Source of the DNA: Nostocales cyanobacterium LEGE 11386
Lineage (GTDB): Bacteria > Cyanobacteriota > Cyanobacteriia > Cyanobacteriales > Nostocaceae
Reading direction: 5' to 3'
Assembly (NCBI GenBank): GCA_015207155.1
Contig: JADEXK010000021.1
Location: forward strand, 18,664 to 82,663
DNA length: 64,000 nt
Under the pieces are notes generated by a model, which had not been told where the DNA came from, did no database searches, and was given only the letters and a program-made list of their open reading frames with translations. The position numbers were made by a program, and so were the translations under genes. Shown here piece after piece: positions 18,475 through 26,250 of this stretch; position 1 is the stretch's first letter; every line of letters begins with the position of its first letter.

Positions 18475-19161
18475 ATGCAATTACTAAAACCAGAAAATAA
18501 AAAAAGTAGCATCTTGCCACTTTTAGCTGTAGGAACATTCAGTTTACATTTATTTAGCTTGCTATTACTTTTGTTTCACAGTTCAATGTTGCAAGATTTA
18601 AAGCAGCAGTTAACACCTAAAAGTTTAGTGCAACTTGTCGATGGTCGTGCCATTACCGCAGACCCCAAACAAAGTTATGAGCGACATCCAGACACAATTC
18701 GCCGCTTTGTAGGTGAAACTATGACCTTAATGCTTACCTGGTCACAACAACAGCCACCAATAACAGTATGGGAAATTAGTTCGCAACTCTTAGCTAATGA
18801 TTTGAAACCAAGATTTCAATCAGAAATTACTAATTTAAATTCAACCAAGCAATTTGCCAATATTAATCAAGGAACTGAATATGTATTAGTAGTACAAAAA
18901 ATTTCTCAACCAACCCAAATAGCTGATGGTAATTGGAAAGTAGAAATGCTGGCAAATCAATTAAATTTTACCGGTTCTAATAATTTGGGAACATCAATCC
19001 CATTTAACAAACAAATCTTAGTGCGAGCAATAGATGAACCAGCAACTTCACTACCAACCAAACCATTGCCATGGCATTTAGCAGCATACCGCCTAGGCGA
19101 AGCTAGGCTAGAAATTTACGAGATATGTGACATCAAAGATAATACCTGTTCTGGCAATTAG
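18475..19161 (+). CDS. VirB8-like bitopic protein, paralogue 2
   Basis: A 228-residue paralogue of the preceding protein: N-terminal helix at about 12-35 (GTFSLHLFSLLLLLF versus ATFSLHLLVLFLFIL), then LVQLVDGRAI, PDTIRRF and MTLMLTWS, and a C-terminal RLEIYEICD segment. It is shorter because the region equivalent to residues ~95-130 of paralogue 1 is reduced. Two different VirB8-like subunits side by side suggest a hetero-oligomeric scaffold. The gene begins 47 bases after paralogue 1 and ends 32 before the VirB10-like gene. Confidence 0.6.
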   Translation: MQLLKPENKKSSILPLLAVGTFSLHLFSLLLLLFHSSMLQDLKQQLTPKSLVQLVDGRAITADPKQSYERHPDTIRRFVGETMTLMLTWSQQQPPITVWEISSQLLANDLKPRFQSEITNLNSTKQFANINQGTEYVLVVQKISQPTQIADGNWKVEMLANQLNFTGSNNLGTSIPFNKQILVRAIDEPATSLPTKPLPWHLAAYRLGEARLEIYEICDIKDNTCSGN

Positions 19162-19193
19162 CAACTCAGCAAATTCAAACCAAGTAATACATT

Positions 19194-20759
19194 ATGACTT
19201 CTTATTCAATTCACTCAGAACTTTCCCCACAACGTTTAATTAAACCAACTACTGACAATTACCAACCAGAAGTAGGGTCTTTAGATTGGGAATCCAGAAT
19301 GGCCAAATTGGTTGGCTTTGAAGAAGAAGCTCCAAAGGTCAACGTTGAAGCATTAGCAGAAGACTCAGCTAGTTTGCAGCCGTCGCCATCTCAGCCACAA
19401 GAAGTGCAAACTGAGCAACCCCTATCATCTAATCCCTTTGCTAAGTTAGCCTTGGTAGGCAGCGCCACCTTGGCTGTAGTTATGGTGGCTGGTGTGTTTT
19501 TATCGCAGGTAATGAATACCAGCAATCAAAAGCCAAGAGAGAATAATCTTGTTTCCCCAACAGCTGCATTGCCATCAACAAGTGAATCCTCCCGGCAAAA
19601 TTTAGAACAAGAAATAGAGACTTTAAAAACAAAATTAGCCTTGGCTGAACAAGCAGAGGCGGTGACAGCAGCCCAACAAAATCTCAGAAATAGAGCAGCT
19701 TCAAGGATTGAAACTCCACAGACAAACACCAGAACATCAACACCTGTACAAACTGCTGCCTCTACACCCCGAGTAGTAACAGTTGAGCGCATCATAGAAA
19801 AACCTTATTCTCCACCTCTTCCTGTACCACCAATTGCTATTGCGCCGCCACCTTCACCAGCACCTCTACCAGTTCCTAACCCAGACACTAAACCATCTAC
19901 ACCCGATCCCCTTGAGGAATGGACAAGGTTAGCAAAGTTAGGTAGCTACGGTCAGGTGTCTGCTACTGGTCAATCTAGCAGGAATGCAGCTAGGTCTGAA
20001 CCTGTAAACAATACTAATGCACAGGTCCAGGCAACAAACTCCGACCCTGAACCAACCCCACCACAACAAGATTCTAGAATCAGCCAAGCACAACCGCAAA
20101 ACTCGAAATCTATCAAAGTAGGAAGTAGTGCCAAAGCTGTGTTAGCCACAGCCATATTTGGGGAAACTACGAGATCAAGGAATAATGACAGTGATGAAAA
20201 TGCCAATGTATTTGTTTTGCGTTTGAAACAACCACTCAAAGCTGTAGATGGTGAAATCGCTGTACCTGCTAATACTGAATTATTAGCCGAAATTCGCTCT
20301 ATTTCTGAACAAGGATTGCTACATCTGGATGTAGTCAAAGTTGTTTCGCAAGATAATGGCGAACTCATAGAAAGGAACTTACCCAAAAGTGCAATTATTG
20401 TTCGCGCTCCCCAAGGTAAACCTTTAGTAGCCAGTAAATTTCCTAATCAAGGTGCATCCATAGCGGGAATGGATGCAGGATTATTTATTTTGGGAGGTAT
20501 TGGTAAAGCGGCAGAGTTATTTAATCGTACTGATACCCAAGTTGTCAACCAAGGTGCTGCCGGTACTATAGTCACCACAACTAACCCCCAACGCAACGTA
20601 GCTGCTGGAATTGTGGAAGGTGGTTTGAACTCTATCGTTCCCCAAATTTCACAACGTAATCAACAGGCCATCTCGCAAATGATGCAACAAACTAATGTTT
20701 GGTTCATACCAGCTGGCAAAGAAGTGGAAATCTATGTTAACAGAACAATGCAATTGTAA
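19194..20759 (+). CDS. VirB10/TrbI-like envelope-spanning protein
   Basis: A 521-residue protein with VirB10/TrbI architecture: cytoplasmic N-terminus of ~82 residues, one inner-membrane helix (about 84-104), a coiled coil (132-165), a Pro-rich [11 protein letters not shown] spacer (203-240, PPLPVPPIAIAPPPSPAPLP), and a C-terminal beta domain from ~308 to the end. The latter contains GEIAVPANTELLAEIRSI and ends IPAGKEVEIYVNRTM, as in the outer-membrane-complex domain of VirB10. VirB10 relays energy state from ATPases to the outer-membrane channel. After the VirB4-like gene this is the best supported member of the operon. Confidence 0.75.
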   Translation: MTSYSIHSELSPQRLIKPTTDNYQPEVGSLDWESRMAKLVGFEEEAPKVNVEALAEDSASLQPSPSQPQEVQTEQPLSSNPFAKLALVGSATLAVVMVAGVFLSQVMNTSNQKPRENNLVSPTAALPSTSESSRQNLEQEIETLKTKLALAEQAEAVTAAQQNLRNRAASRIETPQTNTRTSTPVQTAASTPRVVTVERIIEKPYSPPLPVPPIAIAPPPSPAPLPVPNPDTKPSTPDPLEEWTRLAKLGSYGQVSATGQSSRNAARSEPVNNTNAQVQATNSDPEPTPPQQDSRISQAQPQNSKSIKVGSSAKAVLATAIFGETTRSRNNDSDENANVFVLRLKQPLKAVDGEIAVPANTELLAEIRSISEQGLLHLDVVKVVSQDNGELIERNLPKSAIIVRAPQGKPLVASKFPNQGASIAGMDAGLFILGGIGKAAELFNRTDTQVVNQGAAGTIVTTTNPQRNVAAGIVEGGLNSIVPQISQRNQQAISQMMQQTNVWFIPAGKEVEIYVNRTMQL

Positions 20760-20815
20760 TTCGTAATTACATTGAACTACTCCACTCCCTATTCCCTACT
20801 CCCCTGTGTATAGTC

Positions 20816-21388
20816 ATGAAACACATTAACTTGACAGGAAAAACTTTAAAATACTCAGATTTATTCCCCCTAGCTTCCTTGATTTTCTCTACTGCAATAT
20901 TATTGTTAGCAGGTCGTGCTGTAGCTAATAATGCTGTTCTTCGTTCCATGTTTTCTTGCCAAGCACAAGGCTTAGGGGGAGTAGTACCGACTCTCGAAGT
21001 TTCCTATCAGCAAGGAACAAATTTAAGCTTTATTCCATCTGGCGAAACCATTAAAAAAGTTTGGTTAAACGACCCATCACAGGTAACTATGGATTTTGAT
21101 GGCCCGATGTGTATGCAGTTCGGCCAAGAACGTAACTTTAATTCAGGAGATTGTAAAAACTCAGCCGCGAATGTCATTCAACTACGGCGAATTCAAAAAC
21201 TAAAAATTCCGGGATTGCCCAAAACAGACAATACACTTTTAACAGTAATTACTGAAGGGCAAGGTAGAACTAAGCTCTACACCTTTAGAATACTATACGA
21301 AGATGTTACACCTGGATATCACACTTTAGCTATTTATCCAGATGCAAATTCTCCTGGAGGAGCTAGTTGTGTGAGACCTCCACAATAA
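20816..21388 (+). CDS. VirB9/TrbG/TraK-like secreted protein
   Basis: A 190-residue exported protein (hydrophobic segment about 15-32, signal cleavage probably after AVA at 37). The segment GTNLSFIPSGETIKKVWLND, followed by a beta-rich region and a LLTVITEGQGRTKLYTFRI motif, resembles the N-terminal beta-sandwich of VirB9/TrbG/TraK, where a TNL...VTT...Y.F pattern is typical. It lacks a separate C-terminal domain that would bind VirB7, being shorter than VirB9 (~290 residues). Being last in the operon, after the VirB10-like gene, inverts the usual VirB9-VirB10 order. Two Cys are present in the middle. Confidence 0.5.
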   Translation: MKHINLTGKTLKYSDLFPLASLIFSTAILLLAGRAVANNAVLRSMFSCQAQGLGGVVPTLEVSYQQGTNLSFIPSGETIKKVWLNDPSQVTMDFDGPMCMQFGQERNFNSGDCKNSAANVIQLRRIQKLKIPGLPKTDNTLLTVITEGQGRTKLYTFRILYEDVTPGYHTLAIYPDANSPGGASCVRPPQ

Positions 21389-21434
21389 AAAACTGATAAA
21401 CTGTCATTTATTGAAGGTTTTGCAGCAAATCAGT

Positions 21435-21459
21435 TCGTAGTCAGGACTTTAGTCCTGAT
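21435..21459. repeat. Short dispersed palindromic repeat (CAGGACT family), second copy
   Basis: GTAGTCAGGACTTTAGTCCTG, in two parts here CAGGACT and AGTCCTG, is the inverse of the element at 1842-1864. It lies after the last secretion-like gene and could act as a weak bidirectional terminator. Confidence 0.55.
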
Positions 21460-21551
21460 TTGAGAACTAAACTTCTTACCCTACGGGTTCGTTAGTCGCT
21501 CATGGGGGAAACCCCCAAGACCGCGCTAACTCACTACAAACCTTTAATTAT

Positions 21552-22343
21552 TTACCCTGTTCTACTTATTACTTGATAATTTATCCAAGCTTCGCCAAAA
21601 ACATAAATTGATAGTAATCCAAAAAAAATCCGCAGTGCCAGACTGACAACAGAATCGGGTAATTTTGGCAAAGTACGAGTACTCATTTGAACGCCTAAAA
21701 GACCTCCAAATCCCAAAACTAGACCTTGAATAAACAAAATATTTCCCTCTAATGTATGCCCTGTACAGGCAGCTAAAGCAGTAATTACAATCACACCCAA
21801 ACTAGTTTGAATTGCTACTTTAATTTCTTCTCCTAGTAGTAACATTTGTAGGGGAACCATAATTGTTCCGCCACCCAAGCCAAAGAAGCCGGCTAAAATT
21901 CCGGCTGCTCCTCCAGTACCAATTTTAGAAAGTAATGGGTTAAATGCTGGTGCTGTATTCTCTGCTTGCTTTAAAATTAGTTGCTTGCGTAGCTCTATTA
22001 AATAGACATTAGCGAGTAATATGATGCCAAATGTAAAAAGTATGATGTAAGAGGGAATCTTGTTGGCGAAATAGACTCCAACTCCAGTAGTTAAAAAAGC
22101 GGGAATTCCTAAATAAATCACTCGCTTAAAATCAAAATATCCCATCCACAAATTCTGCAAACTTCCAGAAATTGAAGTAATCACAATAGCCAGGCTACTA
22201 GTAGCGATCGCTTGCACAGGTGTATAACCTAGGGTAACTAAAAGCGGAATTGTAATAATGCCGCCACCTATACCTAAAAGTCCAGCTATAACGCCAGATA
22301 TTAGCCCACCAGCTATTAAAATCAACCAAACAAAATCATTCAT
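21552..22343 (-). CDS. TauE/SafE family sulfite/sulfonate exporter
   Basis: A 263-residue membrane protein of the TauE/SafE (DUF81) family: about eight helices in two repeated halves, each with a Gly-rich signature (GLISGVIAGLLGIGGGIITIP and ILAGFFGLGGGTIMVPL). Members export sulfite, sulfoacetate or other organo-sulfur anions. It lies 35 bases downstream of a sulfite-oxidase-like gene on the same strand, supporting a role in keeping sulfite low. Substrate is inferred from context. Confidence 0.82.
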   Translation of the reverse strand: MNDFVWLILIAGGLISGVIAGLLGIGGGIITIPLLVTLGYTPVQAIATSSLAIVITSISGSLQNLWMGYFDFKRVIYLGIPAFLTTGVGVYFANKIPSYIILFTFGIILLANVYLIELRKQLILKQAENTAPAFNPLLSKIGTGGAAGILAGFFGLGGGTIMVPLQMLLLGEEIKVAIQTSLGVIVITALAACTGHTLEGNILFIQGLVLGFGGLLGVQMSTRTLPKLPDSVVSLALRIFFGLLSIYVFGEAWINYQVISRTG

Positions 22344-22378
22344 AAAAAAGGCTTAGTTAAACTTGATATTTAGGCTGG

Positions 22379-23665
22379 TTAACCTTGTACTGTTACCGGA
22401 TGGCTGACAACACCTCCGTAAAGCAAGCCAAAATCATTCCACGGAACTGTATTTGGTTGTGTGTTACCCAAATTATCAGTAGCACGAGCTTGGAGAGCAT
22501 ATTCTCCAGGAACTGGATGCCATTCAATATCCCACCGCACCCATGCAAAGGGAAAATTAGGTTCTCTCAGTCTTGCCAATTGCCAGGTTTTGCCACCATC
22601 CAAACTGACTTCCACACGCACAATTTTTCCTTTTCCAGACCAAGAACGCCCACGCAGCAGGTATTTTCTCGCAGAAAGCGTAGCTGGCCAAGCTAATTCA
22701 AAGGCACTCTTGACATTTTGGTAAGTGATTAACTTACCTCTATACGGAGACTTAGCTGGGTAATCTGCGCCAGTCAGCACCATTTGGTCTAATACCCACT
22801 GTGAATATATGGGGGTTTCGGAAACTTCAATACGCTCAATCCATTTCACGTTGGCATTTCCTGACCAACCAGGAAATATTACACGACACGGCTGACCATG
22901 ATCTGGGGGTAGTGCTTCTCCATTCATTGCATAGACGAGGAGAGAGTGATCTGCTGTGGCTTTGGCAATAGGAACTACACTGCTGAATTTAGCCTGATTT
23001 GTCCCTTTTGAGTCCAGCGAGTCTAAATCTGCCCCTTCAACTAATACATCTCTGGCTGTGGCTTTCACTCCAGCGCGCTCTAATAATAGACTAAGTGGTA
23101 CACCAGTCCACTCAGCCACACCAATAGCGCCTAGCCTCCACCGCGTTCCAGAAAGAGGTATATTATAAGCTTCTTCAAAGAAACGCCGACCATTGGCAGC
23201 ACACTCAATGGCACTAGTGACCGAGATTGAGGGCATAGCGATGATTTCATCGTATGTAAACTCGCAAGGGGTATTAACACCAGTTCCCTCAATTCGCAAA
23301 CGCCATGTAGATAAATCAAAAGTGGGAGGCGCATGGCGATTATGAACATAAAACCAATCATTTGGCACCAAATAGCCACGCCCATACATTGCTTCCCAGT
23401 TCATCTCTAATGTGCCTTTACTATGAGAGATGTAGCCTGGTGGCAATGGTTTGATGATTTTACTACCCTTGGCTTTGGAAGCAGTCTCAGCATGAGCAGG
23501 TGCCGATCTAGCCAGTCCCCCCATAGCTCCAGCCCCGGCCATAGTCGCGAGGATTTGCAGAAAGCGCTGGCGAGAAATACCGGCAGATGTGCTTTGTTGC
23601 CAGATATACTCATCAACTCGCGCCTGTAAGTAATCCTCCTGGTCAAAGAGGTTTTCATCGCTCAA
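22379..23665 (-). CDS. Sulfite oxidase family molybdopterin oxidoreductase
   Basis: A 428-residue enzyme that should oxidise sulfite to sulfate with a Mo-pterin cofactor. The molybdenum Cys is in SAIECAANGRRFF (Cys 155). The C-terminal dimerisation domain is present (VRVEVSLDGGKTWQLA, WDIEWHPVPGEYALQARATD). No heme domain. The N-terminus has ISRQRFLQILATMAGAGAMGG and an AHA cleavage site; this resembles a Tat signal, but the twin arginine is RQR, not RR, and it begins 30 residues in. Export is therefore likely but unproven. Upstream is a cysteine-desulfurase-like gene, downstream a TauE exporter. Confidence 0.87.
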   Translation of the reverse strand: MSDENLFDQEDYLQARVDEYIWQQSTSAGISRQRFLQILATMAGAGAMGGLARSAPAHAETASKAKGSKIIKPLPPGYISHSKGTLEMNWEAMYGRGYLVPNDWFYVHNRHAPPTFDLSTWRLRIEGTGVNTPCEFTYDEIIAMPSISVTSAIECAANGRRFFEEAYNIPLSGTRWRLGAIGVAEWTGVPLSLLLERAGVKATARDVLVEGADLDSLDSKGTNQAKFSSVVPIAKATADHSLLVYAMNGEALPPDHGQPCRVIFPGWSGNANVKWIERIEVSETPIYSQWVLDQMVLTGADYPAKSPYRGKLITYQNVKSAFELAWPATLSARKYLLRGRSWSGKGKIVRVEVSLDGGKTWQLARLREPNFPFAWVRWDIEWHPVPGEYALQARATDNLGNTQPNTVPWNDFGLLYGGVVSHPVTVQG

Positions 23666-23773
23666 ACTATTACCTCCTGTTCAATATAGTATTCGCGCTT
23701 CGTGGGCATGGAGAATAGGGGGATGAGGTAGGTGTTTCACCAATGCCTCATGCCCCATAACCCATGTCTCTAC

Positions 23774-25228
23774 CTACTTATTTATCACAGTCCAAACACC
23801 AGTCATTTCATCTTGTGTGTAGTCAGAGAAATAGTGATCAACACCATTGTGAGATATTTCCGCAATTGCTTCGAGAAATCTCTCACAGTCTTCTAGTGTG
23901 TTGTAAACAGCAAAGCTAGCCCGGATAATGGTGGGAATGTTACGAGTAATGCCCCTCTCTACTTCTTGAGCAATTTCGTAGTCTTGCTCGTCGGAAATAT
24001 TTTTGAGTTTGCGAATGTATTCGTAAGTGCAGAAAGCCCCGGCTCGCACCCCAATTCCATATTCTTGTGCTAGGATTTCAGCCACTAAGCGGCCGTCAAA
24101 CCCGTTAATATCGAAGGGAATCACATGGGCTAAGTTATCTCCTGGAATATGTACTTGCACACCTGGAATACGCTGAAGCCGTGTGTATGTAAATTCAACA
24201 AGGTAATGTTCATATTCGGCAATGCGATCGCGCCCTAGCGCTTCGATAATTTCAATTGCTTTTGCTATGGCGATCGCACCCATCGCGTTTGGTGTTCCAG
24301 GATCATGCGCCCGTTCTGTATAAAAACGCTTGATTTCTAGGTTTCTGGTGATATAAGGTAGGTTTCCTCCCCCAATTTGATAAGGGTAACAGCTATCAAA
24401 AAACTCCTTAGGCCCCAGCAAAACCCCTGTTCCATAAGGGGCATACATTTTGTGCCCAGAGAAAGCAACAAAATCCAAATGACATGGGTCATCATCTGCA
24501 CGCATATCTACCCGCTCATGCTGGATTAATTGACAGACGTCAGCGAACATTTTGGCACCATACCGATGTGCTAAAGCGGCAATTTCATAAATCGGCGGTC
24601 TATAACCTGTAATCGTCGAAGCACCTGTAATGGTAATTAATTTGATTTGCTCAGTTGGGGGGAGATTTTGATGCGCCTGGAAAATAGCCTCAATTTCAGC
24701 CACACTGACACTGCCATCAGGCTGGGTTCTGTATTGGACAACTTCGTCTCTAGTTACCCAAGGCAGTAGGTTTGAGGAATGCTCAATGTCAGAAACTAAA
24801 ATTTTGCCAGGTCTTTTTGCCCACAGTGTGGCAGCTCCATTAATTGCTTCTGTTGTATTCTTGGCAAAGATGACATAGTTTTGTGAGGAAGACCCCACAA
24901 AATCCCGGATCACATCCCGACTAGCGTCATATTCTCGTGTAGTGATAATCGACTTTTGCCCTGAACCTCGATGCACGCTGCCATAGGTGTCAAGCTTCTC
25001 GTCCACGTGCTGCTTGAGGCTGGCAAAGGGAGTGGTTGTAGCTCCATTATCCAAGTTGACGTACTTGATATAATTTCCACTCAAAGTTTTTACCTGGAAA
25101 GATAAAGACTCATTTGTGAATAAAGGTTTGATTTCTTGCTCCCAAAAGCTGTCAAAATTGCCTGTAAATAGTGGTGAATGAACGTTTTCTTGCTGCTTTT
25201 GTGTGCCCAATGCCAGTACGTCGGTCAT
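23774..25228 (-). CDS. Cysteine desulfurase-like class V aminotransferase
   Basis: PLP enzyme of the SufS/CsdA group, 484 residues. Visible residues: YVNLDNGATTTP at the start of the core, His 150 (DIEH), Asp 230 (MFADVCQLIQH), PLP Lys 260 (AFSGHKMYAPYG) and a Cys 400 (RAGAFCTYEYI) at the position of the SufS catalytic Cys. The ~40-residue N-terminal extension and ~25-residue C-terminal extension are longer than in SufS, so it is probably a distinct subfamily and not the housekeeping enzyme. The neighbouring sulfite oxidase and exporter suggest that it releases sulfur from an unusual sulfur compound. That pathway is inference. Confidence 0.8.
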   Translation of the reverse strand: MTDVLALGTQKQQENVHSPLFTGNFDSFWEQEIKPLFTNESLSFQVKTLSGNYIKYVNLDNGATTTPFASLKQHVDEKLDTYGSVHRGSGQKSIITTREYDASRDVIRDFVGSSSQNYVIFAKNTTEAINGAATLWAKRPGKILVSDIEHSSNLLPWVTRDEVVQYRTQPDGSVSVAEIEAIFQAHQNLPPTEQIKLITITGASTITGYRPPIYEIAALAHRYGAKMFADVCQLIQHERVDMRADDDPCHLDFVAFSGHKMYAPYGTGVLLGPKEFFDSCYPYQIGGGNLPYITRNLEIKRFYTERAHDPGTPNAMGAIAIAKAIEIIEALGRDRIAEYEHYLVEFTYTRLQRIPGVQVHIPGDNLAHVIPFDINGFDGRLVAEILAQEYGIGVRAGAFCTYEYIRKLKNISDEQDYEIAQEVERGITRNIPTIIRASFAVYNTLEDCERFLEAIAEISHNGVDHYFSDYTQDEMTGVWTVINK

Positions 25229-25286
25229 TTTTAGTACCTCTATTTTTGATTGTTAATTTTTTTGACAAACCTAACCACGACAACGC

Positions 25287-25502
25287 TTGATTTAGTGCGA
25301 ATTCGATGAACCTCACCCCAACCCCTCTCCGACACCCAGAGGGGCAAAAATCTCCCTGGTTTTAAACTAAAAATCAAGGTTTCAAAGCCTCTACGCCACT
25401 TGCTACAACGCGGGGAACCCGCGCAACGCAGTGGCTCCTCCTGGCAGGGGAGAGGTTTGGAGAGGGGTTTTTTCCACTTGTCGAACTTACGTTGATTTAG
25501 TG
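25287..25502. mobile_element. MITE-like non-coding repeat, copy 2, with flanking direct repeat
   Basis: Matches copy 1 at 8074-8275, with near-identity over ~115 bases containing ACGCGGGGAACCCGCGCAAC and ending GTCGAACTTACGTT. The element is flanked on both sides by the 11-base direct repeat TTGATTTAGTG (25287-25297 and 25492-25502), consistent with a target-site duplication that may include element bases. It sits 59 bases upstream of the cysteine-desulfurase-like gene and may have separated it from its promoter. Confidence 0.65.
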
Positions 25503-25504
25503 AG

Positions 25505-25669
25505 ACAATCACGTTAATCACCACTAAATGACTGTGTTTAACAGTACTTGGTTGCCGACAAAAACTTAGCGATTGTAATGATTTACAACAATCACGTTAA
25601 TTACTACTAAATGACTGTGTTTAACAGTACTTGTTCGCCCATAGAAATTTAACGATTGAAATGATTTTT
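25505..25669. repeat. Two tandem 83-base repeats
   Basis: Unit 1 (25505-25587) and unit 2 (25588-25669) share ACAATCACGTTAAT, then CACTAAATGACTGTGTTT-like blocks and AACAGTACTTG. Each unit contains the inverted repeat ACTGT-GTTTA-ACAGT. They abut the MITE-like element and lie upstream of the sulfur operon. Confidence 0.8.
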
Positions 25670-26250
25670 GAATAAATAATTAAAATTTGTAGCCGTAAAT
25701 ACACTAAATTATAAATAAGTTTATGATTTTAATAATACAACGTTTAAAACAAGACTAGTAAATTTACTTAAACTAATCATTTTTTCTTGAAGTAATTCTT
25801 CTAAACTTGGTACATTAAAAACAAAATTGTAGTACAAACTTCTCATTAAGTAAACTTAAAGTACTTATTATGAGGTCTTTTTTAATTAAAAATTCTGTAC
25901 TAATTGTTTATAGATTTTTAAGAAAGTTTCACTGTCTTACTGAATAAATTAATTACTTTATCAATAGGATGAATCAAGTGTTTATTCGGAATTATCATAT
26001 TTTCCTAACATGCGATAACAACCAAAATTATTCAATGCTTAGGGACAAAACACGGTAATAACCCAGAATTACAGTCAAATACTAAACTTCAGTACAAGCA
26101 TTATTTTAAAGTTAAAAATCAAACAGTAGAAAAATGTTTCCTTGAGTACATTTTTAAATGTATCCTAGGTAGATTGCGATCGCGGTTGAAATACTGTATT
26201 AATGAAGCGCGCTCAATCAAACTAATGGCATCAGCGATCGCCTTTTGGGG

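Larger units (their letters stand above)
25229..26250. other. Gene-free spacer upstream of the sulfur genes
   Basis: About 1 kb. It holds the second MITE-like copy, two 83-base tandem repeats, then ~580 bases of very AT-rich DNA with no credible frame and a HIP1-type site near 26177. Confidence 0.6.

Noticed and set aside
11946..21388. Integrative conjugative element or prophage
   Set aside because: No integrase, relaxase, coupling protein, att repeats or phage structural genes are seen inside or beside the operon, so a full mobile element is not supported in this window.
25240..25524. 94-codon minus-strand frame
   Set aside because: It lies almost wholly in the MITE-like element; composition is not protein-like.
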